From Spirosoma agri (GTDB lineage Bacteria; Bacteroidota; Bacteroidia; Cytophagales; Spirosomataceae), in contig NZ_JAAGNZ010000001.1 in NCBI RefSeq assembly GCF_010747415.1, positions 62,001 to 126,000 on the forward strand: DNA of 64,000 bases. The letters are read 5' to 3'. The translations under genes were made by a program, and so were the position numbers. Numbering within the stretch: the stretch's first letter is position 1; each line of letters starts with the position of its first letter. Positions 1 to 7,013 of this stretch are shown here, piece after piece. The notes beneath the pieces were generated by a model. It saw only the letters and a program-made list of their open reading frames with translations. It had not been told where the DNA came from and searched no databases.

Positions 1-111
1 TGTAGAGACGCATTTCCATGCGTCTCCTGAGCGTCAGCAATGATTACGCCTAACCTATGTCAGCAGACAATTTGCTGACGCATACCAGACCCAAGGGATT
101 GCGTCTCTACA
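1..111. repeat. Nested palindromic repeat abutting the trpG stop codon
   Basis: The outer arms TGTAGAGACGCA (1-12) and its exact reverse complement (100-111) enclose the whole element. Inside are a 9-bp hairpin (GAGACGCAT at 5-13 with 18-26) and a 10-bp inverted repeat (GCGTCAGCAA at 31-40 with 72-81). The element ends one base before the trpG stop codon at 112-114. TGTAGAGACGC-type palindromes are, from memory, dispersed non-coding repeats in several bacterial genomes; that this one is mobile is an inference. It could act as a terminator or mRNA-processing hairpin downstream of trpG. The window edge may cut it. Confidence 0.7.
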
Positions 112-678
112 TTAGATTGTTAACCAGTTCTCGATCATCTTCACCCCATTTTCGGTTAATACTGATTCGGGGTGAAATTGCAACCCCCGTACGTCGAAGC
201 GTGTGTGGGCCAGGCCCATAACGCGCCCCTGTTCGTCTACGGCGGTGATGCGCAGTTCGTCGGGTATCGAGTCGGGCACAACGGTCCAGGAGTGGTAGCG
301 GCCAACGGTTAGTTCGTCCGGGATGTTCGTAAACAGTTGTTCGGACTTGTCAATGACGGTGGCGCGGTGTGCAACGCCATGCAGCACATCGCCGAGATTT
401 TCTAACGAGGCCCCAAATGCTTCGCCGATGCCCTGGTGCCCTAAACATATGCCGAGAATACTTTTGGTTGGTCCATATTCGGCAACAAGGTCCTGCATGA
501 TACCCGCTTCGGACGGAATGCCCGGTCCGGGTGAGAGCAGAATTTTGTCGTATTGACCGACGGCTTCGAGCGAAATCTTGTTGTTCCGAATCACTGCTGG
601 CCGTTGCCCCAGCTCCCTCAGAATATACACAAGGTTGTAGGTGAACGAATCGTAATTATCTAAGACTAAGAGTTTCAT
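112..678 (-). CDS. trpG: Anthranilate synthase component II (glutamine amidotransferase)
   Basis: This 188-residue class I glutamine amidotransferase releases ammonia from glutamine for anthranilate synthase, the first committed step of tryptophan synthesis in the cytoplasm. The catalytic triad is visible: Cys78 in GICLGHQ, His169 and Glu171 in QFHPES. The SPGPG loop near residues 49-53 and the start MKLLVLDNYDSFTYN are typical of TrpG/PabA proteins. It lies directly downstream of trpE on the same strand, separated only by a 78-bp palindromic repeat, so the two are almost certainly co-transcribed and encode partner subunits. PabA function (folate) is possible for this family, but the trpE neighbour and the Trp attenuator upstream point to TrpG. 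Any further trp genes would lie beyond the window start. Confidence 0.95.
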   Translation of the reverse strand: MKLLVLDNYDSFTYNLVYILRELGQRPAVIRNNKISLEAVGQYDKILLSPGPGIPSEAGIMQDLVAEYGPTKSILGICLGHQGIGEAFGASLENLGDVLHGVAHRATVIDKSEQLFTNIPDELTVGRYHSWTVVPDSIPDELRITAVDEQGRVMGLAHTRFDVRGLQFHPESVLTENGVKMIENWLTI

Positions 679-679
679 A

Positions 680-757
680 GTAACGCGGACATCTTATCCG
701 CTGATGTTGTTAGTTATGAGTTTGTTACTGCTACTGCGGACAGGATGTCCGCGCTAC
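680..757. repeat. Imperfect palindromic element between trpE and trpG
   Basis: Two 22-nt arms (680-701 and 736-757) are inverted copies differing at three positions. In the trpE-trpG transcript two of these become G-U wobbles and one an A-C mismatch, so a long stem with a 34-nt loop is expected. The right arm supplies the TAG stop codon of trpE, and the left arm ends a few bases from the trpG ATG. The arm motif GCGCGGACATCCTGTCCGC is itself largely palindromic. It is probably a dispersed repeat element that now forms an intercistronic hairpin; no transposase is present. Confidence 0.7.
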
Positions 758-2211
758 AATGTTTTTGCCTGTTCAATGGCCATCCGAAGAGCGGCCAGTT
801 TGTTGTGTACTTCCTGCAACTCGCTGTCGACGACGGACTTGGCAACAACGCCGGCCCCGGCCTGGTAATACAGCGTGTTGTCTTTGCTCATGAACGTGCG
901 AATCATGATGCAGTGATTGAACTCACCGTCGAAGCCCATGTAGCCTATACTGCCCGAATAAAAGCTACGGCTCAGATTTTCGTAGCGATCGATCAACTGC
1001 ATCGCCATGTGCTTGGGGGCACCGGAGAGTGTGCCGGCGGGGAACGTTTCGGCCACAATCTGCAACGGGTCCGCTGTTTCGGTCAGGTTGCCGACAACTT
1101 TTGAAACGAGGTGAATGACGTGCGAATAATACTGAACTTCCTTGAACGTCTCCACATTGACGACATCGCAATTACGGCTGAGATCATTGCGGGCGAGGTC
1201 GACCAGCATAACGTGTTCAGCGGATTCTTTGGGGTCGTCATACAGTTTCTGAGCCAGCTCCGCGTCGTGCAGATCGTCGCCGGTGCGCCGGAACGTTCCC
1301 GCAATCGGATATATCGTGGCTTTGCGATCTTTAACAACAATCTGCGCTTCAGGCGACGAACCAAATAGTTTGTAGTTGCCGTAGTCGAAATAGAACAGAT
1401 AAGGCGACGGATTGAGCGATCGTAATGTCCGGTATACATTGAATTCGTCACCAGCGAAAGGCGTCGAAAACCGGCGTGACAGCACGATCTGAAACACATC
1501 ACCCCGCTGGCAATGATCTTTGCCCTTCTGGATAACCCCCCGGAATTCGTCGTCCGTGAAATTCGATTGTTCAGGCCCCGCTGTACTGAACGAATACGTC
1601 GGATAGTTACGCCCCGTGATCAGATCACTGATGTAGTCGAGCGTGCTTTCGGGTTCGGTATCGCCATTCCGCAAATAGCTGTGCTCGAACAGATACAGCT
1701 CATCTTTGAAGTGGTTGATCGCCAGAACGTACCGGTATACGCTGAAAACGGCGGCTGGAATCTGATTTTCGGTCGGAACGGGGGCGTGTAGATTAATGTC
1801 TTCAAAGGTTTGCACCGCCGGGTAACCGAAGTAGCCGAATAAGCCGTTCGTGATAAATGAAAATGGCGCTTTTTCGTGTTGAAAGCTATCCTTGAATTGC
1901 TGAAGCGCAGCCAGCATGTCTTTGTTCTCCGGCAACTCGCGCGTCTGCTCTTCCTCACCCGGCATCTTGACGGTTAGTTTACCTAATGGTCCGCCGTTAT
2001 GATCGTAGGTAAATTGGGCAACGGGATCGAAGGCGATGTAAGAGAAGCTGTTATCGTTCCCGTGATAGTCGGAGCTTTCGAGCAGAATGCTGTTGAGGAA
2101 GCGATCCCGAATGCGTAGGTAAATACTCACCGGCGTAATAATGTCGGCCAGCATTCGCTTATGGCGACTAACAACGCGGTAGGTTGTGGCGGTAGGAAGG
2201 GTTGTGTTCAT
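754..2211 (-). CDS. trpE: Anthranilate synthase component I
   Basis: This 485-residue chorismate-utilising enzyme makes anthranilate from chorismate with TrpG. The N-terminal part carries the LLESSDYHGNDNSFSY region, which resembles the LLES tryptophan feedback site of TrpE. The C-terminal half has the chorismate-binding signatures PIAGTFRR, EHVMLVDLARNDL and FPAGTLSGAPK. The length is normal for TrpE. The ATG at 2211 lies 65 bases downstream of a predicted intrinsic terminator, which itself follows a Trp-rich leader peptide, so expression is very likely set by ribosome-mediated attenuation. Related PabB and isochorismate synthases share the fold, but the Trp leader and neighbouring trpG make TrpE nearly certain. 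Its stop codon lies inside a palindromic repeat. Confidence 0.96.
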   Translation of the reverse strand: MNTTLPTATTYRVVSRHKRMLADIITPVSIYLRIRDRFLNSILLESSDYHGNDNSFSYIAFDPVAQFTYDHNGGPLGKLTVKMPGEEEQTRELPENKDMLAALQQFKDSFQHEKAPFSFITNGLFGYFGYPAVQTFEDINLHAPVPTENQIPAAVFSVYRYVLAINHFKDELYLFEHSYLRNGDTEPESTLDYISDLITGRNYPTYSFSTAGPEQSNFTDDEFRGVIQKGKDHCQRGDVFQIVLSRRFSTPFAGDEFNVYRTLRSLNPSPYLFYFDYGNYKLFGSSPEAQIVVKDRKATIYPIAGTFRRTGDDLHDAELAQKLYDDPKESAEHVMLVDLARNDLSRNCDVVNVETFKEVQYYSHVIHLVSKVVGNLTETADPLQIVAETFPAGTLSGAPKHMAMQLIDRYENLSRSFYSGSIGYMGFDGEFNHCIMIRTFMSKDNTLYYQAGAGVVAKSVVDSELQEVHNKLAALRMAIEQAKTL

Positions 2212-2275
2212 GGATTGGACTGGTCAGTTTGGTGTTTTGTGGTATCGGACGTAAGTTTTCGCGGGAAAAGGGCAT

Positions 2276-2304
2276 AAAAAAAGCCCACCGGGATGACGGT
2301 GAGC
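2276..2304 (-). terminator. Attenuator terminator of the trp operon
   Basis: On the minus strand GCTCACCG (2304-2297) pairs with CGGTGGGC (2290-2283) as an 8-bp stem with one G-U pair and a 6-nt loop, followed by seven T residues (2282-2276). It lies between the leader peptide and trpE. Its loop and right arm (CCGTCATCCC, 2299-2290) are complementary at 9 of 10 positions to the leader-peptide stop-codon region (2341-2350), giving a clear antiterminator alternative. Confidence 0.88.
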
Positions 2305-2343
2305 CTTATAGTATTTGCTGATAAACAACAATAGCGGCAACCC

Positions 2344-2403
2344 TCATCCCCAATGAGAAGAGTGCCACCACCAGATCATGTTATTTACCGAGTTATTCAT
2401 CAT
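2344..2403 (-). CDS. trpL: trp operon leader peptide
   Basis: This 19-residue open frame reads MMNNSVNNMIWWWHSSHWG and ends in TGA. Four of 19 residues are tryptophan, three in tandem, just before the segment that can pair with the downstream terminator. That is the classic design of ribosome-mediated attenuation: stalling at the Trp codons when charged tRNA-Trp is scarce leaves GGGATGA (around the stop codon) free to pair with TCATCCC of the terminator and prevent termination. When Trp is plentiful the ribosome covers that segment. A purine-rich AGGAAACTAGAA precedes the first ATG. A second ATG follows immediately, so the exact start is open. Confidence 0.9.
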   Translation of the reverse strand: MMNNSVNNMIWWWHSSHWG

Positions 2404-2418
2404 TTCTAGTTTCCTGTA

Positions 2419-2494
2419 TCGGGGTGGCGGGATTCGAATCGCCACGACCTCTACGTCCCGAACGTAACACGCTACCAGGCTGCGATACAGCCCG
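2419..2494 (-). tRNA. tRNA-Pro(CGG)-like sequence with aberrant T arm
   Basis: The first two thirds fold as tRNA-Pro: conserved AGCCTGGTA D loop, anticodon stem TTACG/CGTAG, and loop TTCGGGA giving anticodon CGG with G37. The 3' part has TTCGAAT and CACCCCG followed by discriminator A; no CCA is encoded. Two departures from a canonical tRNA are visible. The acceptor stem CGGGCTG/CACCCCG has a C-C mismatch at pair 5-68. The T arm is 19 rather than 17 nt, so GTGG-CGA cannot pair properly with CCCGC across a 7-nt loop. D-stem pair 10-25 is also T-T. It may be a decaying or domesticated tRNA rather than a working one. It sits 12 nt after a strong promoter box and 15 nt before the trp leader ATG. 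Confidence 0.65.
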
Positions 2495-2505
2495 AAGGGA
2501 GTGCA

Positions 2506-2538
2506 CAAAGATAAAGTGTTTGTTTTGTTATGGCCAAA
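2506..2538 (-). promoter_or_regulatory. Promoter for the tRNA-like/trp leader transcript
   Basis: On the minus strand TTTG (2538-2535) is followed after 21 nt by TATCTTTG (2513-2506), a good match to the Bacteroidota -33 TTTG / -7 TAnnTTTG promoter. The 5' end of the tRNA-like sequence follows 11 nt later. The -33 element overlaps the last codons of the upstream hydrolase gene. Confidence 0.65.
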
Positions 2539-3307
2539 TCAATCGTACTTTTTTCTGCATTAAATTGATCAGCTCATCCGGTACTTCCCAAGGCAGTAAA
2601 TGGCCAGCTCCCTTAACCTGGTCAATAGTGGCATCATTCAGGTGAGGCAGAACCAGTCTGGTTTGAACATCGGGGGGTAGCGCACGATCTTCTGTCCCGA
2701 CAAGTATTGAAATTGGAACGTTGATGGCATGCATCCGGTCTGAAATATCTTCTTTACTCCCTTCCAGTAACCACGCATCCCAGGCGGGTCTGGAGGTTCG
2801 CAGGTCGTCGGCAATGATCTGCTCCTGAACGGCTTCGGCTACAGTTACCTCTGTGATGTTTTTGAGCGTCTGTTCCGCAGCCGAGCGCAGCCCGTAGCCT
2901 TCCAGTAGCTTTGTTCGTTCCTCGTCGGGGATGGGTTCGGGAACGGGCGGAGAAGGCGACACCAGCAACAGTGACTTGAGGCCAACGGGTTGACGGGCAG
3001 CCAGTGCCAACGCGATCTTCCCGCTCATCGAATGGCCAACGAGGACAAAGTCGGTTAACTCCATCGCCTGTACCAAACTGGCCACATCGTCGGCCATATC
3101 ATCAACGGAATACCCCGTTGGCGATGACTCCGAGTCACCGCAACCCCGCAAATCGATAGCAATACATCGATATGTCGTTGCCAGTTGCGTCATGACCGAT
3201 TGCCACTCCAGCGCAGAGCCGCCGAAGTAATGCATAAATACAATTGTTCGTGGCCCGCTTCCCTGATCCAGCACGTTGAGCTGAATGCCATTGACTGAAA
3301 TACGCAT
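2528..3307 (-). CDS. Alpha/beta hydrolase
   Basis: This 259-residue alpha/beta-hydrolase-fold protein has the nucleophile elbow GHSMSG (Ser93), a probable acid at Asp207 (GTEDRALPP) and a probable catalytic His236 (GAGHLLPWE). The oxyanion region HYFGGSALEW near residue 26 and IDLRGCGDSE near 51 match esterase, haloperoxidase or lactonase-like members. There is no signal peptide, so it should be cytoplasmic. The substrate cannot be told from sequence. It follows the glycosidase-like gene by 19 bp and is the last member of a five-gene same-strand cluster of oxidative sugar-type enzymes. A lactonase role there is conceivable but is only inference from position. Confidence 0.88.
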   Translation of the reverse strand: MRISVNGIQLNVLDQGSGPRTIVFMHYFGGSALEWQSVMTQLATTYRCIAIDLRGCGDSESSPTGYSVDDMADDVASLVQAMELTDFVLVGHSMSGKIALALAARQPVGLKSLLLVSPSPPVPEPIPDEERTKLLEGYGLRSAAEQTLKNITEVTVAEAVQEQIIADDLRTSRPAWDAWLLEGSKEDISDRMHAINVPISILVGTEDRALPPDVQTRLVLPHLNDATIDQVKGAGHLLPWEVPDELINLMQKKVRLIWP

Positions 3308-3326
3308 AATACGTTGTCGTTGGCGC

Positions 3327-4667
3327 TTAAACCTGCGTTTTAAGCTTGGCTGGCTGATCCGTTATTTCAAGCATCTCGCCATAAGGAACGATGGTGATCT
3401 GCCCGAATTCTTTCAGCAAGTTCTTGTACGCTTCGGCTACGGGCCGGGGCTTCCGGTTGAGGTCATACAGGCCACACGCGTTGACCGTATTGTTGAGTTC
3501 ACCCAGTTGAGAATCCCAATCGATCTGATCGATCAGGCTATACCACGTAAAACCCAGTACGGGTACGCCATCCCGACGCATGCGCATAATGCCGACCCAC
3601 TGCTTATTGAGCCAGATCGGCGCCTGATCGGCTTCGAACACATTCGTTTCGGTATGCATCACGGGCATCCGATATCGCTCGTAATACTCCTTGGTAATTT
3701 CATACCAGCCCAACACATCCATTGAGGTTTGGATTGAGCCATCGGAAAGTTTAATACGCTCATTCCGACCGTAATAGTCGTTGCCCATAATTTGATAGCC
3801 CGGCGGTTTCCCTTTCATAAACCAGTTGTACTCGTCGCGGGTCAACCCGTTGTCCATCATATACATGGCCACGGTAGCCGTAGGCGGGTTTGCATATAGT
3901 AAATCCAGCGACAAAAACCGAAGCTCATTTTCCAGATTGGTTTCGAAAGAGGGCGTTGCGCTAAGTTCGTGCGTGTATTCCGCGCTTTCACTCTGAACAA
4001 TGATGCAGTCATTCCGGTGTTTGGCGATCTGCTGATTCGCCATGATACTGGCCGCTGCACAGTGCTTAAGGGCCGTAACGAAGCCTTTGTCGGTCTTTAG
4101 CTGCTCGTTCCAGACGCCATCTTTAGCACTGATGCGAGCAGTGACGTAAATCTCATTGACGGGCGTATAGTAGCGTACCCACGGGTAGCGCTTGGCAACG
4201 GCTTCGGCGTACTCGGCGAAATGAATGGGTAATTCGGGATTTTGGAAATCGCCAACCCAGTCCGGTACACCAAAGTGCATCAGGTCCAGAATTGGTGTGA
4301 TGCCAAGCCGTTTGATCTCCGCCATGACCAGATCGGCGAAGGTCCAGTCAAATTTTCCCGGCCCCAGGTGAATACTGTAGTAGGGAAGACCATACCGCAA
4401 TACATTCAGTCCCATCTCCTTCACTAACCCCAGATCTTCCTTCCAGCGGTCGTAGTGGCCACATTCACGGAGTTGATCGCGTCGAACCTTGCCGTTCTGG
4501 ATCGTTGGATAGGAACATTCGATACCCGTGGCAAACATGAAGTTGCTGGGGCTTTTTGTCGGTAAGCCACCGCCGTCATGACCTCCGGCTCCGCCGAATT
4601 GATCACCTTCGTAGTCGCCGTCGCCAAACTTTTTTTTGATAATGCTTAGAAAATTCTTTTGAGCCAT
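3327..4667 (-). CDS. GH1-like glycoside hydrolase
   Basis: This 446-residue TIM-barrel enzyme is related to family 1 beta-glucosidases. The acid/base motif is TPVNEIYV (Glu172) and the nucleophile is in HTETNVFEA (Glu340), a variant of the usual TENG. Other family-type stretches are GLNVLRYGLPYY, DLMHFGVPDW and GFTWYSLIDQIDWDSQLG. The N-terminal 40 residues are glycine-rich and charged, with no signal peptide, so it is probably cytoplasmic. It lies 57 bp downstream of the GMC oxidoreductase gene and 19 bp upstream of the hydrolase gene. Close relatives occur as family-1-like proteins in clan GH-A, and the exact substrate is not visible. Confidence 0.8.
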   Translation of the reverse strand: MAQKNFLSIIKKKFGDGDYEGDQFGGAGGHDGGGLPTKSPSNFMFATGIECSYPTIQNGKVRRDQLRECGHYDRWKEDLGLVKEMGLNVLRYGLPYYSIHLGPGKFDWTFADLVMAEIKRLGITPILDLMHFGVPDWVGDFQNPELPIHFAEYAEAVAKRYPWVRYYTPVNEIYVTARISAKDGVWNEQLKTDKGFVTALKHCAAASIMANQQIAKHRNDCIIVQSESAEYTHELSATPSFETNLENELRFLSLDLLYANPPTATVAMYMMDNGLTRDEYNWFMKGKPPGYQIMGNDYYGRNERIKLSDGSIQTSMDVLGWYEITKEYYERYRMPVMHTETNVFEADQAPIWLNKQWVGIMRMRRDGVPVLGFTWYSLIDQIDWDSQLGELNNTVNACGLYDLNRKPRPVAEAYKNLLKEFGQITIVPYGEMLEITDQPAKLKTQV

Positions 4668-4724
4668 AACGTTGTGATGCGGATAGAAACCCGCGATTGA
4701 TACTAGCTGAATGCGGATTTCAGT

Positions 4725-6266
4725 CTACTTGTACGCGTCTAAAAAACGGTCTGCTGTTCGAAGCGCAAGAGCCATAATGGTTAAAGCCGGATTGACGCTG
4801 AGTGCACTCGGAAATGTTGAGTTGTCGCTGATATACAGGTTTGGAATGTCAAAAGACTGCCCGTCGGCGTTTACCACGGCGGTGTTCGAGTCATTCCCCA
4901 TCCGACAGGTACCGATGACGTGCGCATTTCGAGGAAAGGCCCACACATTTTTAGCACCGGCAGCAGACCATATTTCACGCATAACCTTGTTGGCGTGCGC
5001 ATTCATCCGCTCTTCACTTTCGCCATTCGAAAAATAGACGCGCGGTTTGGGTAAGCCACGGATGTCTTTTTCGTCCGACAATTCCATGTAGTTATGGGCA
5101 TACGGCAAACAATCGCCCAGAATATTGATACCCGCCACGTGATTATAAGCCGATGCCGCCTGTTTCAGATCCTGCCCCCATAAGCCCCGCCCCCGCGCCA
5201 TCTGGCTAACGTAAGTTACTGGCATAACACCGATAGACTGGAGCAGATAGCCACCAACGAAATCAGCATCGGCAGCGCGGTGCATGTCTTCCGAAATAAT
5301 CGCACCGGGAATACCCTTGTAAGGCCGAATGTCTTCATCGAATTCGCCCCAGATTTGCAGACCGGGATGAGCCATAACGTTTCTGCCGACCTGACCGCTG
5401 CTATTAGCAAGATCGTTCAGGAGAAGCAACCGGGCTGTTTCAATCGTTCCGGCGCACAGAAAGACGAACCGGCACCGCTGCCGTTCTTCCTGCCCGTTGT
5501 GCATGTAAACGACTTCGCTGATTTTTCCCGACGCATCTTTGATCAGCTGAGTCACAAAACACTCCGGACGAATTTCGGCTCCGTAATGAACGGCCAGCGG
5601 AATGTAGGTGACGTCCATACTCGCCTTTGCACCGATGTTACAACCCGCCTGGCAGAAGCCCCGGTTGGCACAGCCGGGCCGGTGACCGACGCCTTCCTGA
5701 TAATAACCAGCGGACAAAGCCGCATTGGCCGCTGGGGACGTTTTGATACCAATTTTCTTACTGCCACGCTCCATTAATTGGCCTGCACCGTTGATCGGAA
5801 GCGGTCCCAATGCATAGGCACGCTTTCGGGCTGGCCCCCACGGGTAATTGGCTGGACCAGAAACGCCTAGAAACTGTTCGACTTCGTCATAATAATGAGC
5901 TATTTGGTCGAAGTCAATGGGCCAGTCTTCCCCCACACCGAAATCAGTACGGATGCGTAAATCATCGGGTTGAGCGCGGGGCGTATAAGCCGTGTAATGA
6001 AGCGTTGAGCCACCAACACCCGTTCCGGAGTTGTTGCTGCCGAACGGCAGTGGGTCATTGCCCGCGCTTAACCGTTCGTCATTCCAGAAGAGCTTGCTTT
6101 GTGCTTTTTCGTCGGTGGGAAAATCCTGCATCGGATTCCAGTTCTTACCCGCTTCGAGGGCAACCACGCTCAGCCCTGCTTTGGCCAGACGGGCCAGCAA
6201 GGGAGCGCCACCTGCACCCGTCCCGATCACGACCGCATCGACAAGTTCTGAAGTTTTATAAGGCAT
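4725..6266 (-). CDS. GMC family oxidoreductase (gluconate/glucose dehydrogenase-like flavoprotein)
   Basis: This 513-residue FAD enzyme of the glucose-methanol-choline family has a Rossmann nucleotide motif GTGAGG at residues 15-20 followed by VVALEAG. It has the glycine-rich GTGVGGSTLHYTAY segment, and a C-terminal part with NAHVIGTCRMG and VNPALTIMALALRTAD typical of the active-site His/Asn region. A cysteine cluster (GCANRGFCQAGCNIGA) near residue 200 is typical of the gluconate 2-dehydrogenase branch. Its immediate upstream neighbour is a gluconate 2-dehydrogenase subunit 3-like gene, supporting a two-subunit sugar or polyol dehydrogenase. No Tat or Sec signal is evident at its own N terminus, so location is uncertain; the partner subunit in known systems can direct export. 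Confidence 0.88.
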   Translation of the reverse strand: MPYKTSELVDAVVIGTGAGGAPLLARLAKAGLSVVALEAGKNWNPMQDFPTDEKAQSKLFWNDERLSAGNDPLPFGSNNSGTGVGGSTLHYTAYTPRAQPDDLRIRTDFGVGEDWPIDFDQIAHYYDEVEQFLGVSGPANYPWGPARKRAYALGPLPINGAGQLMERGSKKIGIKTSPAANAALSAGYYQEGVGHRPGCANRGFCQAGCNIGAKASMDVTYIPLAVHYGAEIRPECFVTQLIKDASGKISEVVYMHNGQEERQRCRFVFLCAGTIETARLLLLNDLANSSGQVGRNVMAHPGLQIWGEFDEDIRPYKGIPGAIISEDMHRAADADFVGGYLLQSIGVMPVTYVSQMARGRGLWGQDLKQAASAYNHVAGINILGDCLPYAHNYMELSDEKDIRGLPKPRVYFSNGESEERMNAHANKVMREIWSAAGAKNVWAFPRNAHVIGTCRMGNDSNTAVVNADGQSFDIPNLYISDNSTFPSALSVNPALTIMALALRTADRFLDAYK

Positions 6267-6349
6267 TTGTTGACTGATAGAAAAAAGAATACTTGATACT
6301 ATGATCCTGACCCTACCGCTAACACGTCCGTGCTGGCGGTAAGGTGAAC

Positions 6350-6955
6350 TTACTCGTTGATTTGTACGGCTCTTGGTTCGCGGTCTTCCAACTGGTCCAG
6401 GCCAACGCGTTTCCAGGTTGGCGTATCGGCCATACCGACGTAACCGATCTCTTCCTGCGCTATTGGATGGCTGTAATAGTTTTCGACAGCTTCGGCCAGC
6501 AGTTCTTCAAAAAAACGGTCAGCTGGCAACGTTTGCCACGTTTCACCGGGCGCTTCCATGAGCTGAATAGCTTTCAAAACCTGATCCTGCTCACCGCCAG
6601 TCAAGCTAAGAAAGGGCTGTTGGAATAGGGCTTGGGCACTCTCGTCAATACCCTTCAAGCCAAGTTTATACGCGTCGCCGTCGGTAGGCATGGTGTCATA
6701 TCGCCAGCCATTTGTTTCGCTCCCCGAAAGTCGTTCATCGATACCATCGGCCACGGGAATGGGCTGATCAGTTTCACCCTGCGGAACCAGTCGGTCGCAG
6801 ACTGCCTGGAGTAACGTAAATTCGTCGGTCGAGAAAAACGTTGGCTGGCGGGGGGGCGTGTTCAACCGTTTCACCAACGCCTGTCGGGTGGCTTCGGTGA
6901 CCAGATCGGTCGTGAGCAAATCACGAACGGTCCCTACTGGATACTTAATTGTCAT
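6350..6955 (-). CDS. Gluconate 2-dehydrogenase subunit 3-like protein
   Basis: This protein of about 201 residues resembles the small subunit 3 of membrane-bound gluconate 2-dehydrogenases (PF13618 type): FFSTDEFTLLQAVCDRLVPQ followed by helices and a C-terminal EIGYVGMADTPTWKRVG. I chose the ATG at 6955 (MTIKYPVG) because a longer reading would run toward the upstream SDR gene and adds no recognised domain. It lies 83 bp upstream of the GMC flavoprotein gene, its expected catalytic partner. No clear twin-arginine signal is visible, unlike many homologues. The substrate is unknown. Confidence 0.8.
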   Translation of the reverse strand: MTIKYPVGTVRDLLTTDLVTEATRQALVKRLNTPPRQPTFFSTDEFTLLQAVCDRLVPQGETDQPIPVADGIDERLSGSETNGWRYDTMPTDGDAYKLGLKGIDESAQALFQQPFLSLTGGEQDQVLKAIQLMEAPGETWQTLPADRFFEELLAEAVENYYSHPIAQEEIGYVGMADTPTWKRVGLDQLEDREPRAVQINE

Positions 6956-7013
6956 AACTGATTCAACGTAGTGTATATAGCTCGTAAGCTGAGTCTCAAA
7001 CTGGTGATTTGGC

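Noticed and set aside
323..556. Open frame opposite trpG
   Set aside because: Antisense shadow of a conserved gene, with no independent support.
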